Below are positions 1 through 10,031 of a DNA stretch of 64,000 nucleotides, piece after piece. The translations under genes were made by a program, and so were the position numbers. The notes beneath the pieces were generated by a model, which saw nothing but the letters and a program-made list of their open reading frames with translations, was not told the origin of the DNA and did no database searches. Where the stretch lies: the NCBI RefSeq assembly GCF_900606115.1, contig NZ_UWPJ01000036.1, positions 54,212 to 118,211 on the forward strand, read 5' to 3'. Positions within the stretch are counted from its first letter, which is position 1. Each line of letters starts with the position of its first letter. This DNA is from Pigmentiphaga humi. Its GTDB lineage: Bacteria > Pseudomonadota > Gammaproteobacteria > Burkholderiales > Burkholderiaceae_B.

Positions 1-492
1 GGCCGCCTGGCATTGCGAAGAGCGGAAGCTGCTGAAGTCCTGCTCGCCCAGCAGATGGCGCGCGCCAGTGCGCATGGCTTCGACGTCGAGCGGGCGGAAG
101 CTCCATCCTGCGCGGCCCGCCCACAGCGGCGAACGCACGGGATCGTCCAGCAGCAGATAGACATAGGCGCGCGAGCGCGCGGAGAAACGGGCGTGAAAAT
201 CGTCGGCCACGGGACGCGCCCAGCGCACCGCGATGCTGGCGGGCAGGTGGGCGTTGACGCCGCGCACCCAGGCCTGCTCGGGCCGTTCGAGCGGCGTATC
301 CAGGTGCACGACCTGCTGGACTGCATGCACACCGGTATCGGTGCGGCCCGCGCACACCGTGCCGACGGGCGCTCCCAGGAAATGACCGAGCGCCGTTTCC
401 AGCGTGTCCTGGACCGTCCGGCCGTGCGGCTGGGTCTGCCAGCCCTGCCAGGGGCCGCCGTCGTAGCTCACCCCCAGGGCGATTCGGGCCAT
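1..492 (-). CDS. truA: tRNA pseudouridine synthase A, TruA (3' part cut off by the window edge)
   Basis: TruA isomerises uridines 38-40 in the anticodon arm of many tRNAs. The first 164 codons are present, starting at an ATG whose complement is at 490-492; the frame runs off the left edge with no stop. The protein opens [19 protein letters not shown], the usual TruA start, and the catalytic motif GRTDTGVHA places the active-site Asp at residue 52. The gene lies 10 bp downstream of the FimV-like gene and is probably cotranscribed with it. The order asd-fimV-truA is typical of Betaproteobacteria. The family identity is secure; the C-terminal half cannot be judged. Confidence 0.93.
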   Translation of the reverse strand, partial: MARIALGVSYDGGPWQGWQTQPHGRTVQDTLETALGHFLGAPVGTVCAGRTDTGVHAVQQVVHLDTPLERPEQAWVRGVNAHLPASIAVRWARPVADDFHARFSARSRAYVYLLLDDPVRSPLWAGRAGWSFRPLDVEAMRTGARHLLGEQDFSSFRSSQCQAA

Positions 493-502
493 GGCGGGGA
501 TC

Positions 503-2263
503 CTACAGCGCCGCCAGCAGCGCCTGCGCCTGCTCGCGCTGCGCGGGGTCGCCCTCGCGCAGGACGTCTTCTAGCAAGGCGCGGGACCCGGCCGTATCGC
601 CGCTGCCGGCGAGCGCCTTGGCCAGCCCCAGCTTGGCTGCGACGGGGCCGGACGGCTCCGCGCCGGAAGGCAGATCCAGGTCCAGGCCGAATGCCGCCAT
701 CGCGCCCGGCGGGATGGTTGGCCGCGACGGCGCTTCGCCCTCGGGTTCGTCATCGTCGGGATAGTCGTCCGGCGCCTCGGAAACACGGGGGGCGTCGGCG
801 GGGATGGGAAACGGGGGAATGTCGTCCCAGTCCCGCAGGTGGTTGACCCGGCCGGGTGGTTGCCCCCCGCCGCTGCTCGCCGCATTCCCTGAGCCGGTTT
901 CATGCCCGGGTTCTTCGGCCTGCCGGCGCGCGGACTCCCAGGCGGCCGCGTCCCGGCGCTCGCTGCGCCGGCGCAGCGCGAAGACGCCGAGCACCACCGC
1001 CAGCACGGCGGCCAGGCCGCCCAGCACCGCCACACTGTGGTCCCGCACCTGTCCCAGGACGGTAGCCTGCGGCGCGGCGGCAGGTACGGCAGCCTGCGGC
1101 TCCGTGCCGGCCGCCTGCTCGGAAGCTGGCTCGGAAGCTGGCTCGGAAGCCGGCTCGGAACCGGGCTCCTGCGCTGCCGCGCTCTCTTGCGCCCGCTCGC
1201 GCGCGCGCTGCTCCATACCGGCGAGCGTCTCGTCCTGCGCTTCCAGCAGATTGCGCATCTGCTCGACATTGCCTTGCAAGGCCTGCATGCGCGACTCGGC
1301 CTCGTGCATGGCTCTGGCCGTGGCGTCCCGCTCTTCCTCGAGGCGATCGCGCGTGGCGCGCTCGGTGCCCGATTCAGCCTGGCCGCCGCTCGACAGCTTG
1401 AGGGCATCCTCCGACGATCCGGGCTGCTCGGGCGCCGGTTCGTCGGCGATCCTCCCTGCCGCCCCGGCCCCCACTGGCGCGCTCTCGGCCGGCTTGCGGC
1501 CTGCCGCGCCCGCCAGGCGCTGGCGATAGTCCTCGAATTGCCGGGCCTGTTCGGCTTGCAGCGCCGCGGCCTGCTTCGGATCGATGGCCTGGATTTCGGC
1601 GGCGGCCGGTACGGACAGCAACGCGCCGGCACGCAGCCGGTTCATATTGCCGTCGATGAACGCCTGCGGGTTCGCGCGCAGCAGCGCCGCCAGGGTTTGC
1701 GCCAGCGAAGCGCGGTCCGGCTGCACCTGCCCGGCAAGCTGCGACAGCGTATCGCCACGCTGGACCTGCAGGCTGGCCGTGCCGGCCTCTGGAGCCAGAG
1801 CGGCCACCGGCCGCGCATGCAGCACGAACGAGTATTGGCGGATGAACCGTCCCATGTTCCAGCTCAGGTCGACCAGCAGGTCCAGCACCGGCGCATCGAT
1901 GGGCGACGAGGAAGAAATACTGACGACCTTGCGTCCGTCCGGACGGTCTTGTATGCCGAGCTGCAGCTTGGCCAGCGCATCGCTGTAGTCCAGCCCGGCC
2001 TGCTCGTAGACCGCGCGCGGTGCGATGGCTACCTGCAGGGTGGCGGCTTCGCGCGGGGTCAGGGTGTTGACGGCGATCTCGGCGCGCAGCGGATCGCCGG
2101 ACGCGGACAACATCCTGAGGCTGCCCAGGTCCGCGGCCGACGCCGCGAGAGGAAAGGCCGCCGCCAGCGCAAGCGCCAGCACGCGGGCCGAAGGAGACGC
2201 CGCGGGACGGCATCGGGCGGGAGACGCAGCGCCGCCCGGCTCTCGATAGGGAGTTCCATTCAT
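503..2263 (-). CDS. FimV-like LysM membrane protein
   Basis: This 586-residue protein is related to FimV/TspA, inner-membrane peptidoglycan-binding scaffolds that organise the cell pole or envelope. In order it has a signal sequence ending at ASA near residue 43, a FimV N-terminal domain ([16 protein letters not shown]), a LysM domain near residues 174-228 ([12 protein letters not shown]), a charged coiled coil, one membrane segment near residues 406-428, and a short C-terminal TPR-like FimV domain ([15 protein letters not shown]). The ATG at 2263 follows a good ribosome site, GGAAACAGG; a longer frame upstream lacks a signal sequence at its start and was not used. It is much shorter than Pseudomonas FimV (about 900 residues). 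A 12-bp tandem repeat lies inside the gene. Confidence 0.85.
   Translation of the reverse strand: MNGTPYREPGGAASPARCRPAASPSARVLALALAAAFPLAASAADLGSLRMLSASGDPLRAEIAVNTLTPREAATLQVAIAPRAVYEQAGLDYSDALAKLQLGIQDRPDGRKVVSISSSSPIDAPVLDLLVDLSWNMGRFIRQYSFVLHARPVAALAPEAGTASLQVQRGDTLSQLAGQVQPDRASLAQTLAALLRANPQAFIDGNMNRLRAGALLSVPAAAEIQAIDPKQAAALQAEQARQFEDYRQRLAGAAGRKPAESAPVGAGAAGRIADEPAPEQPGSSEDALKLSSGGQAESGTERATRDRLEEERDATARAMHEAESRMQALQGNVEQMRNLLEAQDETLAGMEQRARERAQESAAAQEPGSEPASEPASEPASEQAAGTEPQAAVPAAAPQATVLGQVRDHSVAVLGGLAAVLAVVLGVFALRRRSERRDAAAWESARRQAEEPGHETGSGNAASSGGGQPPGRVNHLRDWDDIPPFPIPADAPRVSEAPDDYPDDDEPEGEAPSRPTIPPGAMAAFGLDLDLPSGAEPSGPVAAKLGLAKALAGSGDTAGSRALLEDVLREGDPAQREQAQALLAAL
1117..1164 (-). 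repeat. Four tandem 12-bp units inside the FimV-like gene
   Basis: On the plus strand the unit GCTCGGAAGCTG occurs at 1117-1128 and 1129-1140 without change, then with one difference at 1141-1152 and a few at 1153-1164. It encodes the four-residue repeat SEPA in the linker before the membrane segment. Because the unit is a multiple of three, copy-number change would alter linker length without switching the gene off. Confidence 0.85.
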
Positions 2264-2363
2264 TCCTGTTTCCTTGCCCCCGCAAGCGCGAGGACGCGCG
2301 GCCGATGAGGCGCGGACAGGAGCGGAGCGAGGCGCGCGGCCGCTCCCGCCGCGTAGGAACCGG

Positions 2364-3491
2364 TCAGAGCTCGCCCAAGGCGATGCGCAGCATGCGGCGC
2401 AGCGGCTCGGCGGCACCCCACAGCAGTTGGTCGCCCACGGTGAAAGCGCTCAGGTACTCGGGGCCCATGGCCAGCTTGCGCATGCGGCCGACGGGGATGT
2501 CGAGCGTACCGGTCACGGCCACCGGGGTCAGCGATTCCATCGAAGCTTCGCGCGTGTTGGGCACGACCTTGGCCCACTGGTTGTTCTCTCGCAGCATGCC
2601 CTCGATCTCGTCCAGCGGCACGTCTTTCTTCAGCTTGATCGTGAGCGCCTGGCTGTGGCAGCGCATCGCGCCGATGCGCACGCACAGGCCGTCGATGGGG
2701 ATCGGCGACGAGCCGAAGCCTTCGCCGCGGCCCAGGATCTTGTTGGTCTCCGCGCCGCCCTTCCATTCCTCGCGCGAGATGCCGTTGCCCAGGTCCTTGT
2801 CGATCCACGGGATCAGGTTGCCGGCCAGCGGCACGCCGAAGTGTTCCTGCGGCAGCGAGGCGTCCTGCTGCTTGGCCAGCACGGTGCGGTCGATTTCCAG
2901 GATGGCCGAGGCCGGGTCGGCCAGCAGGCCGGACACAGTGGCGTTGAGCAGGCCGAACTGAGTCAGCAGTTCGCGCATGTGCTGCGCGCCGCCGCCCGAG
3001 GCGGCCTGGTAGGTCATGCTGGTCATCCAGTCGATCAGGCCGTGCTCGAACAGGCCGCCCAGGCCCATCAGCATGCAGCTGACCGTGCAGTTGCCGCCGA
3101 TGTAGTTCTTGACGCCCTTCTTCAGCGCTTCATCGATGACGTGGCGGTTGACCGGGTCGAGCACGATGATGGCGTCGTCCTTCATGCGCAGCGTGCTGGC
3201 CGCGTCGATCCAGATGCCGTCCCAGCCCGCCGCGCGCAGCTTGGGATAGACCTCGCTGGTGTAGTCGCCGCCCTGCGCCGTGACGATGATGGGCAGCTTC
3301 TTGAGCGCCTCGATGTCGAACGCGTTCTGCAACGGACCGGCGCCCTGCGCCCACCAGGGCGCCGCGCCGCCGGCGTTGCTGGTGGAGAAGAACACCGGCT
3401 CGATCAGCGCGAAATCGTTTTCGTCGCGCATGCGCTGCATGAGCACGGAACCGACCATGCCGCGCCAGCCGACCAGACCAACTGCTTTCAT
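2364..3491 (-). CDS. asd: aspartate-semialdehyde dehydrogenase
   Basis: Asd reduces aspartyl phosphate to aspartate semialdehyde with NADPH, the branch point to lysine, diaminopimelate, threonine and methionine. The 375-residue product has the NADP-binding loop [13 protein letters not shown] at its N-terminus and the active-site motif GGNCTVSCM with the nucleophile at Cys135. Its length and start match the Gram-negative long Asd form. It lies downstream of leuB with an 81-bp gap and upstream of the FimV-like gene. Clustering with leuB is common in Proteobacteria. Confidence 0.97.
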   Translation of the reverse strand: MKAVGLVGWRGMVGSVLMQRMRDENDFALIEPVFFSTSNAGGAAPWWAQGAGPLQNAFDIEALKKLPIIVTAQGGDYTSEVYPKLRAAGWDGIWIDAASTLRMKDDAIIVLDPVNRHVIDEALKKGVKNYIGGNCTVSCMLMGLGGLFEHGLIDWMTSMTYQAASGGGAQHMRELLTQFGLLNATVSGLLADPASAILEIDRTVLAKQQDASLPQEHFGVPLAGNLIPWIDKDLGNGISREEWKGGAETNKILGRGEGFGSSPIPIDGLCVRIGAMRCHSQALTIKLKKDVPLDEIEGMLRENNQWAKVVPNTREASMESLTPVAVTGTLDIPVGRMRKLAMGPEYLSAFTVGDQLLWGAAEPLRRMLRIALGEL

Positions 3492-3572
3492 TTACGTACC
3501 CCTACCAAGTTATCCGAATTCCTGACTGCTTGCCGGGCGTATCACACCCGGGGGGCGCGACACGCTGGCGGC

Positions 3573-4646
3573 TCAGAGCGATTTGATCACCGCGGTGCCC
3601 ATCTCCGTAGTGCCCACTTTCGTGGTGCCTTCCTCGTAGATGTCGGCCGTGCGCAAGCCCTGCTCCAGCACTTTCTTGACAGCGGCCTCGATGCGGTCGG
3701 CCTGGGCCGCCTTGTCGAGCGAATAGCGCAGCATCATCGCCGCCGACAGGATGGTCGCCAGCGGGTTGGCGATGTCCTTGCCCGCGATGTCGGGCGCCGA
3801 GCCGTGGCTGGGTTCGTACAGACCCTTGCCGGTCTCGTTCAGCGAGGCCGACGGCAGCATGCCGATCGAACCCGTGAGCATCGAGGCCTGGTCCGAGAGA
3901 ATGTCGCCGAACATGTTGCCGGTCACGATCACGTCGAATTGCTTGGGCGCGCGCACCAGTTGCATGGCGGCATTGTCCACGTACATGTGGCTGAGTTCCA
4001 CGTCAGGATACTCCTTGCCGACCTCGGTGACGATGTCCTTCCAGAACTGGAAGGTCTCGAGCACATTGGATTTGTCGACGCTGCACAATTTTCCGCGGCG
4101 CTTGCGGGCGGTCTGGAAGGCTACGTGCGCGATGCGGCGGATTTCCGGCTCGGCATAGCGCATCGTGTCGAAGCCCTCGCGCTGGCCCGCGAACGCGCCG
4201 TCGGGCGCCGTGCGCACGCCGCGCGGCTGGCCGAAATAGATGTCGCCGGTCAGTTCGCGGATGATCAGGATGTCCAGTCCCGACACCACCTCGGGCTTGA
4301 GCGACGAGGCATTGGCCAGCTCGGGATAGAGGATGGCCGGGCGCAGGTTGGCGAACAGGCCCAGGTTCTTGCGCAGGCCCAGGATGGCCTGCTCGGGACG
4401 CAGCGCGCGCTCGAGCTTGTCGTACTTCCAGTCGCCCACCGAACCGAACAGCACGGCATCGGCCTGTTTGGCGAGGTTCAGCGTGGCCGGCGGCAGCGGA
4501 TGGCCGGACGCTTCATACGCGGCGCCGCCCACCGGCTGGGTGTCGAGCGTGAACGATTCGCCTAGCGCGGTCAGCACGCGCACGGCTTGTTCAACGATTT
4601 CGGGACCGATGCCGTCACCCGGCAGCACTGCGATATGTTGTGTCAT
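3573..4646 (-). CDS. leuB: 3-isopropylmalate dehydrogenase
   Basis: LeuB oxidatively decarboxylates 3-isopropylmalate to 2-oxoisocaproate using NAD, the third step of leucine synthesis. The 357-residue protein begins [18 protein letters not shown]; the metal- and substrate-binding stretch [17 protein letters not shown] is present near residue 250, with typical isocitrate/isopropylmalate dehydrogenase signatures. An in-frame ATG 33 bp upstream adds residues not seen in the family, so the ATG at 4646 was chosen. It is the third gene of the leuC-leuD-leuB string, 57 bp after leuD. Confidence 0.97.
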   Translation of the reverse strand: MTQHIAVLPGDGIGPEIVEQAVRVLTALGESFTLDTQPVGGAAYEASGHPLPPATLNLAKQADAVLFGSVGDWKYDKLERALRPEQAILGLRKNLGLFANLRPAILYPELANASSLKPEVVSGLDILIIRELTGDIYFGQPRGVRTAPDGAFAGQREGFDTMRYAEPEIRRIAHVAFQTARKRRGKLCSVDKSNVLETFQFWKDIVTEVGKEYPDVELSHMYVDNAAMQLVRAPKQFDVIVTGNMFGDILSDQASMLTGSIGMLPSASLNETGKGLYEPSHGSAPDIAGKDIANPLATILSAAMMLRYSLDKAAQADRIEAAVKKVLEQGLRTADIYEEGTTKVGTTEMGTAVIKSL

Positions 4647-4703
4647 TGTGGCTCTTGATTCAGGATCGGAGCCGGCCACGAGGACCGGCGGGGAATGACG
4701 GCG

Positions 4704-5372
4704 TCAGCGGCTGGCCTGGGCACCGCGCAGCGCGGGAACATCCAGCCACGGCTGGGCGGCGAGGCGCTTCTGCTCGTACGCCTTGATCTTGTCCGCATGG
4801 CGCAGCGTCAGCCCGATCTCGTCCAGGCCGTTGAGCATGCAGTACTTGCGGAAGGCATCGATATCGAACGAGAACTCGCGGCCCGACGGCGTCGCCACGA
4901 CCTGGCGGTCCAGATCGATGGTCAGTTGGTAGCCTTCTTTGGCTTCCACTTCCTTGAACAAGCTGTCCACGTCGTCTTCCGACAGCACGATGGGCAGCAC
5001 GCCGTTCTTGAAGCAGTTGTTGAAGAAGATGTCGGCGAACGACGGCGCGATCACCGCGCGGAAACCGTACTGGTCCAGCGCCCACGGCGCGTGCTCGCGG
5101 CTCGAGCCGCAGCCGAAGTTCTTGCGCGCCAGCAGGACGGAGGCGCCCTGGTAGCGCGGCTGGTTCAGCACGAAATCCGGATTCAGCGGACGCTTGCTGT
5201 TGTCCATGCCCGGCTCGCCTTCGTCCAGGTAGCGCCAGGCGTCGAACAGGTTCGGGCCGAAGCCGCTGCGGTGGATGGACTTCAGGAATTGCTTGGGGAT
5301 GATCTGGTCGGTATCGACGTTCTCGCGGTCCAGCGGCGCCACCAGGCCTTCATGAGTGGTGAATGCTTGCAT
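4704..5372 (-). CDS. leuD: 3-isopropylmalate dehydratase small subunit
   Basis: LeuD pairs with LeuC to isomerise 2-isopropylmalate to 3-isopropylmalate. The 222-residue protein starts [18 protein letters not shown] and contains the swivelling-domain signatures [13 protein letters not shown] and [15 protein letters not shown]. Its ATG lies 11 bp beyond the leuC stop codon, so translation of the two subunits is probably coupled, as suits a stoichiometric complex. Confidence 0.97.
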   Translation of the reverse strand: MQAFTTHEGLVAPLDRENVDTDQIIPKQFLKSIHRSGFGPNLFDAWRYLDEGEPGMDNSKRPLNPDFVLNQPRYQGASVLLARKNFGCGSSREHAPWALDQYGFRAVIAPSFADIFFNNCFKNGVLPIVLSEDDVDSLFKEVEAKEGYQLTIDLDRQVVATPSGREFSFDIDAFRKYCMLNGLDEIGLTLRHADKIKAYEQKRLAAQPWLDVPALRGAQASR

Positions 5373-5383
5373 GATGTATACCT

Positions 5384-6787
5384 TTAGTTGACCTTGCGGA
5401 CGTCGACGAAATGACCCGCCACGGCAGCGGCCGCCGCCATCGCGGGGCTGACCAGGTGGGTGCGGCCGCCCGTGCCCTGCCGGCCTTCGAAATTGCGGTT
5501 GGAGGTCGAGGCGCAGCGCTCGCCCGGCTCGAGGCGGTCGTCGTTCATCGCCAGGCACATGGAGCAGCCCGGATCGCGCCACTCGAAGCCGGCCTCGATG
5601 AAGACCTTGTCCAGCCCTTCCTGCTCGGCCTGCGACTTGACCAGGCCCGATCCGGGCACGGCCAGCGCCAGCTTGACGTTCGAGGCGATGCGCTTGCCGC
5701 GCAGCACGGCCGCGGCGGCGCGGAAATCCTCGATGCGCGAGTTGGTGCACGAACCGATGAAGACCTTGTCGATCTTGATGTCGGTGATCGGCATGTTGGC
5801 GGTCAGGCCCATGTACTCGAGCGCGCGCGCCACGCCGGAACGGCGGGTCTCGTCGGTCTCGCCGGCCGGATCGGGCACCTTGGCGCCCACCGGCAGCACC
5901 ATTTCGGGCGACGTGCCCCAGGTCACCTGCGGCTGGATCTCGGCGGCGTCGATCTCGACCACGCGGTCGAAGTGCGCGCCGGCGTCGGAATGCAGCGTGC
6001 TCCAGTAGGCCACGGCCCGGTCCCAGGCCTCGGCCTTGGGCGCATAGGGACGGCCGCGGAAGTACTCGATGGTCTTCTCGTCCACCGCCACCAGACCGAC
6101 GCGCGCGCCGGCCTCGATGGCCATGTTGCAGATGGTCATGCGGCCTTCGACCGACAGGTCGCGGATCGTGCTGCCGGCGAACTCGATGGCGTGGCCGGTG
6201 CCGCCGGCCGTGCCGATCCTGCCGATCACGTGCAGGACCAGATCCTTGGCGGTGCAGCCTTCGGGCAGCTCGCCCTCCACGCGCACCTGCATGTTCTTGT
6301 TCTTCTTGGCCAGCAGCGTCTGGGTAGCCAGCGCGTGCTCGACCTCGGAAGTACCGATGCCGAAGGCCATCGCGGCCACCGCGCCGTGCGTGCTGGTGTG
6401 CGAATCGCCGCAGACCACGGTCATGCCGGGCAGCGTGGCGCCCTGCTCGGGTCCGATCACGTGGACGATGCCCTGGCGGCGGTCGCCCATGTCGAATTCG
6501 ACGATGCCGTAGTCATGGCAGTTGGCGTCCAGGGTATCGACCTGCAGGCGCGAGATCGGGTCGGCGATGCCCTGGCCGCGGTTGTGCGTGGGCACGTTGT
6601 GATCGGCCACGGCCAGGTTGGCGCTGATGCGCCACACCGGGCGGCCGGCCAGCTTCAGGCCCTCGAACGCCTGCGGGCTGGTCACTTCGTGGACCAGGTG
6701 GCGGTCGATGTAGATCAGACAGGTACCGTCGTCTTCCTGGTGGACGACGTGCGCGTCCCACAGTTTGTCGTAAAGGGTCTGGGGCAT
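5384..6787 (-). CDS. leuC: 3-isopropylmalate dehydratase large subunit
   Basis: This is the catalytic aconitase-family subunit with a [4Fe-4S] cluster. The 467-residue protein starts [15 protein letters not shown]. Cluster-ligand cysteines are visible in [13 protein letters not shown] and in [11 protein letters not shown], and [11 protein letters not shown] supplies the substrate loop. An ATG 33 bp upstream is in frame but adds residues not seen in the family. It is the first gene of the leu string; the upstream region holds an AT-rich TATAAT-like box (minus strand, 6917-6922) without a clear -35. No leucine-rich leader peptide was found. Confidence 0.97.
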   Translation of the reverse strand: MPQTLYDKLWDAHVVHQEDDGTCLIYIDRHLVHEVTSPQAFEGLKLAGRPVWRISANLAVADHNVPTHNRGQGIADPISRLQVDTLDANCHDYGIVEFDMGDRRQGIVHVIGPEQGATLPGMTVVCGDSHTSTHGAVAAMAFGIGTSEVEHALATQTLLAKKNKNMQVRVEGELPEGCTAKDLVLHVIGRIGTAGGTGHAIEFAGSTIRDLSVEGRMTICNMAIEAGARVGLVAVDEKTIEYFRGRPYAPKAEAWDRAVAYWSTLHSDAGAHFDRVVEIDAAEIQPQVTWGTSPEMVLPVGAKVPDPAGETDETRRSGVARALEYMGLTANMPITDIKIDKVFIGSCTNSRIEDFRAAAAVLRGKRIASNVKLALAVPGSGLVKSQAEQEGLDKVFIEAGFEWRDPGCSMCLAMNDDRLEPGERCASTSNRNFEGRQGTGGRTHLVSPAMAAAAAVAGHFVDVRKVN

Positions 6788-6928
6788 GATTCCGGCCGAA
6801 AATAGAATGAACGGGCTCATGCTTGCCTACGGCTCGAACGCCAACGCGGGCGCCCGGCGCCGCCCGGCACGAGGAACCAGCCTCGACGGACCCGCTCAGG
6901 GTATAGGGAACTCTCGATTATATAGGAT

Positions 6929-7010
6929 CCCCCCCTACGCGCTTCGCGCGCCCCCCCGGGGGGGCGGCACTGGCGGACCGGCGGAGCCGGATCCGCTGTG
7001 CCCTGGGTCG
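6929..7010 (+). repeat. Dispersed triple-hairpin repeat, copy 1
   Basis: It begins with a C-run and CCTACGCGCTTCGCGCG, then C7/G7 complementary runs, then GGACCGGCGGAGCCGG, and ends in CCCTGGGTC. Three consecutive stem-loops can form. The same order of parts recurs at four other places in the window. This copy lies in the leuC upstream region in plus orientation, facing the 3' end of the M48 gene. Confidence 0.85.
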
Positions 7011-7050
7011 GAACTCAACGTGCTTCGTGGGGAAATTCAAGGGAAACGGG

Positions 7051-7087
7051 CCGGCGGAGCCGGAAGCACCGCATCCTGAGTCAAAAC
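7051..7087 (+). repeat. Dispersed repeat, tail fragment
   Basis: The stretch CCGGCGGAGCCGG followed by CACCGCATCCTGAGTCAAAAC matches, in plus orientation, the last third of the repeat copy at 9261-9347 apart from a few bases. Only the third hairpin and the tail are present. It follows copy 1 by about 40 bp, so the locus holds one whole and one truncated copy. Confidence 0.6.
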
Positions 7088-7119
7088 CTTCGCGGTTGCG
7101 GGCGATCTGGCGGGCGCAG

Positions 7120-7962
7120 CTAGCGTTTGGCTTGCTGGTAGAGGGAGAGGACTTTTTCCGAGGCTTGGCGCAGGTCGGCGATGCGGGATTCGGCGGAGGG
7201 GTGGGTGGAGAGGAGTTCGGGGGGCGCGGAGCCGCCTGTCTGGCCCATTTTGGTCCACAGCGTGACCGCCGCGCGCGGGTCGTAGCCGGCGCGGGCGGCC
7301 AGTTCGACGCCCATGCGGTCGGCTTCGGTTTCGTGCAGGCGGCTGTTGGGCAGCGAGAACATCACGTTGGCGAGCGCGCCGCCCAGGTCGGAGCTGGCCT
7401 GCGAGCCGGTGATCGCCGCCAGCACGCTCAGGCCCATGCTGGTGGCCATCTGCTGCGAAGCGCGTTCGCGCGCGTGCTCGCGCAAGGCGTGGGCGATCTC
7501 GTGCCCCAGCACGGCGGCCAGTTCGTCGTCCGTAGGCTTGACCGTGTTGATCAGGCCCGTGTACACGGCGATCTTGCCGCCCGGCATGCACCAGGCGTTG
7601 ACTTCCTTGCTGTCGATGACGTTGACTTCCCACTTCCAGTTGCGGGCGTCGGGCCGGAACACGCCCACCTGCCCGATCAGCCGCTGGGAAATGGTGCGCA
7701 CGCGCGTCAGCTGCGCCGCATTGGTGTTGAGCTCGCCCTTGCTGCGCGCCTGACTCAGCGTCTGCTGGTAGAGCTGGACCGCCTGCTGGTCCAGTTCCGC
7801 CTCGGACACCAGGCTGGACATGCGCTGGGAGCGGTCTATGCCGATGGCGCCGCCCTGGGTGGTGTTGACCGACTCGCAACCGGCCACGGCGGCCAGTGCG
7901 ATGACGGCCGCAGCGACGGCGCCGCGGCGGAACGGTGAGGTGTGCTTGTTGGTTGTTTTCAT
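7120..7962 (-). CDS. M48-family metalloprotease lipoprotein
   Basis: A 280-residue zinc protease of the BepA/LoiP type, expected to act in the periplasm on misfolded outer-membrane proteins. The start MKTTNKHTSPF is followed by a hydrophobic stretch and a lipobox VAGCES, so it is probably a lipoprotein. The catalytic motif HEIAH lies in VLGHEIAHALREHARER, and the third ligand is likely the Glu of LHETEADRMG. It lacks the long C-terminal TPR domain of BepA and so resembles LoiP/YcaL more. The stop of aroC lies 59 bp upstream of its start on the same strand. Confidence 0.88.
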   Translation of the reverse strand: MKTTNKHTSPFRRGAVAAAVIALAAVAGCESVNTTQGGAIGIDRSQRMSSLVSEAELDQQAVQLYQQTLSQARSKGELNTNAAQLTRVRTISQRLIGQVGVFRPDARNWKWEVNVIDSKEVNAWCMPGGKIAVYTGLINTVKPTDDELAAVLGHEIAHALREHARERASQQMATSMGLSVLAAITGSQASSDLGGALANVMFSLPNSRLHETEADRMGVELAARAGYDPRAAVTLWTKMGQTGGSAPPELLSTHPSAESRIADLRQASEKVLSLYQQAKR

Positions 7963-8020
7963 GTCGCCCCCGGCGGGAGAAGCCAGAGGGACATTTTGCC
8001 CCAATCGCTTGTTACTTTCC

Positions 8021-9121
8021 TTATCGCGGTGATTTCGCGATGTCGGGAGTCGTTACCGAGACGTCCGCGCATTGGGCGCGGTGCAACAGCGCATGGTCGG
8101 CCAGCACCAGCGCCAGCAAGGCCTCGGCGATGGGCGTGGCGCGTATGCCCACGCACGGATCATGGCGGCCCAGGGTCTCGACCACGGTGGGCTGGCCCTG
8201 TTTGTCGATCGAGCGGCGCGGACTGCGAATGCTGGAAGTCGGCTTGATGCCCAACGACACGGTAATGGGCTGACCGGTGGAAATGCCGCCCAGGATGCCG
8301 CCCGCGTTGTTGGAAAGAAAACCTTCCGGCGTGAGCTCGTCGCCGTGCTCGGTCCCGCGCTGCGCCACGCTGTGGAAACCCGCGCCGATCTCGACCGCCT
8401 TGACTGCGTTCAGGCCCATCATGACGTAGGCGATGTCGGCATCCAACCGGCCATAGACGGGCTCGCCCAGGCCGACCGGCACGTTCTCGGCCACGACCTC
8501 GATGCGCGCGCCGACCGAATCGCCGTCGCGCCGCAATTGGTCCATGTACGCCTCGAGCTCGGCGATCTTGCTGGCACCGGCGGCGAAGAAGGGATTGGCA
8601 TGGACGGCCTCCCAGTTTTCGAACGGAACCTCGATATCGCCCAGTTGGCTCATGTAGCCCCGCACTTTCACGCCGTAGCGCTCGGCCAGCCACTTCTTGG
8701 CCACGGCGCCGGCAGCCACCGTGGGCGCGGTCAGCCGCGCCGACGAACGGCCGCCGCCGCGCGGATCGCGGATGCCGAACTTGTGCCAGTAGGTGTAGTC
8801 GGCATGGCCGGGCCGGAAGGTCTCGGCAATGCTGCTGTAGTCCTTGCTGCGCGCGTCCTGGTTGCGGATCAGCAGCGCGATGGGCGTGCCGGTGGTCTTG
8901 CCCTCGTAGACCCCGGACAGGATCTCGACCGTATCGGGCTCCTGCCGCTGCGTCACGTGACGCGACGTGCCCGGACGGCGCCGGTCCAGCTCGACCTGGA
9001 TATCGGCCTCGGCCAACGCCAGCCCCGGAGGACAGCCGTCGATCACGCACCCCACGGCCGGACCGTGGGACTCGCCGAAATTGGTGACGCGGAAAAGCTC
9101 TCCGAGGATGCTGCCTGGCAT
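8021..9121 (-). CDS. aroC: chorismate synthase
   Basis: AroC makes chorismate from 5-enolpyruvylshikimate 3-phosphate, using reduced FMN. The 366-residue protein begins [20 protein letters not shown] and shows the family signatures [28 protein letters not shown] and the C-terminal [17 protein letters not shown] longer frame upstream runs through non-conserved sequence, so the ATG at 9121 is preferred. It is slightly longer than the usual 350-360 residues because of a C-terminal tail. Confidence 0.97.
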   Translation of the reverse strand: MPGSILGELFRVTNFGESHGPAVGCVIDGCPPGLALAEADIQVELDRRRPGTSRHVTQRQEPDTVEILSGVYEGKTTGTPIALLIRNQDARSKDYSSIAETFRPGHADYTYWHKFGIRDPRGGGRSSARLTAPTVAAGAVAKKWLAERYGVKVRGYMSQLGDIEVPFENWEAVHANPFFAAGASKIAELEAYMDQLRRDGDSVGARIEVVAENVPVGLGEPVYGRLDADIAYVMMGLNAVKAVEIGAGFHSVAQRGTEHGDELTPEGFLSNNAGGILGGISTGQPITVSLGIKPTSSIRSPRRSIDKQGQPTVVETLGRHDPCVGIRATPIAEALLALVLADHALLHRAQCADVSVTTPDIAKSPR

Positions 9122-9260
9122 GGGACGATGGACTCCGAAAAGGATGCAACGAGACGCAACCCGGATTATCGCACCCCCGGCGCCTATCGTGCCCCACTCT
9201 CCAAGAAGCAAGCCAGATCCAGAGCACAGCGGATCCAGCCCTGTCTCCCACGGAGCACGC

Positions 9261-9347
9261 TGGGTTTTGACCCAGGATGCGGTGGATCCGGCTCCGCCGG
9301 ACCACCCGCATCGCCCCCTGGGGGGCGCGCGTCAGCGCGTAGGGGGG
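9261..9347 (-). repeat. Dispersed triple-hairpin repeat, copy 2
   Basis: Read on the minus strand it starts at the C-run directly after the CBS gene stop codon (9348-9350), followed by CCTACGCGCTGACGCGCG, a C/G-run hairpin, CCGGCGGAGCCGG, and the tail CGCATCCTGGGTCAAAACCCA. It is the ACGCGCTGACGCGC subtype, shared with the copy at 33498-33580. Confidence 0.87.
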
Positions 9348-9809
9348 CTACACCTCTTCAGCTTCCCGCGTTTCGCCCGGCCAGTCGCGGATATAGGCCT
9401 TGAGCATGCGGTTCTCGAAGCTTTGCGCCTCGAGCACGGCCTTGGCCACGTCGTAGAAAGAGATCACGCCCAGCAGCATGCGTCCGTCCATGACCGGGAT
9501 ATAGCGCGCATGCTTGTCAAGCATCAGCCGGCGCACTTCGTTGACCTCGGTATTGGGCGAGACGGTCACCGGCGCATCGTCCATGATGGAACGGATCGTG
9601 GTGGTTCCCAGCGAGCCGCCCTGCGCGTGCAGGTGGCGGATGATTTCCCGGAAAGTGAGCATGCCCACCAGTTCGCCGAACTCCATGACGACCAGCGAAC
9701 CGATGTCCTGGGTCGCCATGGTGTCGACCACCTGGGCGACGGGGGTATCGGGGCCGGCGGTATAGAGCGCGTCGCCTTTGACGCGCAGGATTTCACTGAC
9801 TTTGAGCAT
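9348..9809 (-). CDS. Tandem CBS-domain protein
   Basis: A 153-residue protein made of two CBS domains, near residues 8-65 and 75-135 (ALYTAGPDTPVAQVVDTM and APVTVSPNTEVNEVRRLM). CBS pairs bind adenine nucleotides and act as energy or redox sensors; the partner of such stand-alone proteins is usually unknown. There is no signal sequence or membrane segment. It is divergent from the cysteine-hydrolase operon and monocistronic on its strand. The stop codon abuts a dispersed hairpin repeat. The domain is clear; the role is not. Confidence 0.88.
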   Translation of the reverse strand: MLKVSEILRVKGDALYTAGPDTPVAQVVDTMATQDIGSLVVMEFGELVGMLTFREIIRHLHAQGGSLGTTTIRSIMDDAPVTVSPNTEVNEVRRLMLDKHARYIPVMDGRMLLGVISFYDVAKAVLEAQSFENRMLKAYIRDWPGETREAEEV

Positions 9810-9962
9810 GATGGCCTCCTCTGGCGCGATGACCGGCTGTTATCGGGTGGGGTGGATGCCGGTCCGCGCCTGCCTTTGGAAACATCCTAACTCGCCTGGA
9901 AAGGCGCTTCAACTCAGGGTCGCAGCGAAAGCGACGGCAGCGGCGCCGGGAACGGCGCTACG

Positions 9963-9990
9963 TTACTTATCGACACGCGATTGATATAGT
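9963..9990 (+). promoter_or_regulatory. Possible promoter for the hydrolase-ligAB operon
   Basis: TTACTT at 9963-9968 and TATAGT at 9985-9990 are separated by 16 bp, with the operon's first start codon about 40 bp further on. The match to a sigma-70 promoter is moderate. There is no regulator gene next to it that would suggest an operator. Confidence 0.35.
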
Positions 9991-10031
9991 GAGCCCGAAC
10001 CCCGTTCTCTTTTCCTTCACCAGGAGCCGGC

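Larger units (their letters stand above)
6788..7119. other. Intergenic region between leuC and the M48 protease gene (332 bp)
   Basis: The left part is the presumed leuC promoter and leader on the minus strand, with a TATAAT-like box at 6917-6922. The right part holds one copy of the dispersed triple-hairpin repeat (6929-7010) and a second fragment of it (7051-7087). No small gene with a convincing start and coding pattern is seen. Confidence 0.6.

Noticed and set aside
2274..4565. 763-codon open frame on the plus strand
   Set aside because: It is antisense to asd and leuB, which match their families over full length; long opposite-strand frames are expected at this GC content.
6788..6930. 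Leucine attenuator leader peptide upstream of leuC
   Set aside because: No short frame with a run of leucine codons followed by alternative hairpins was found.
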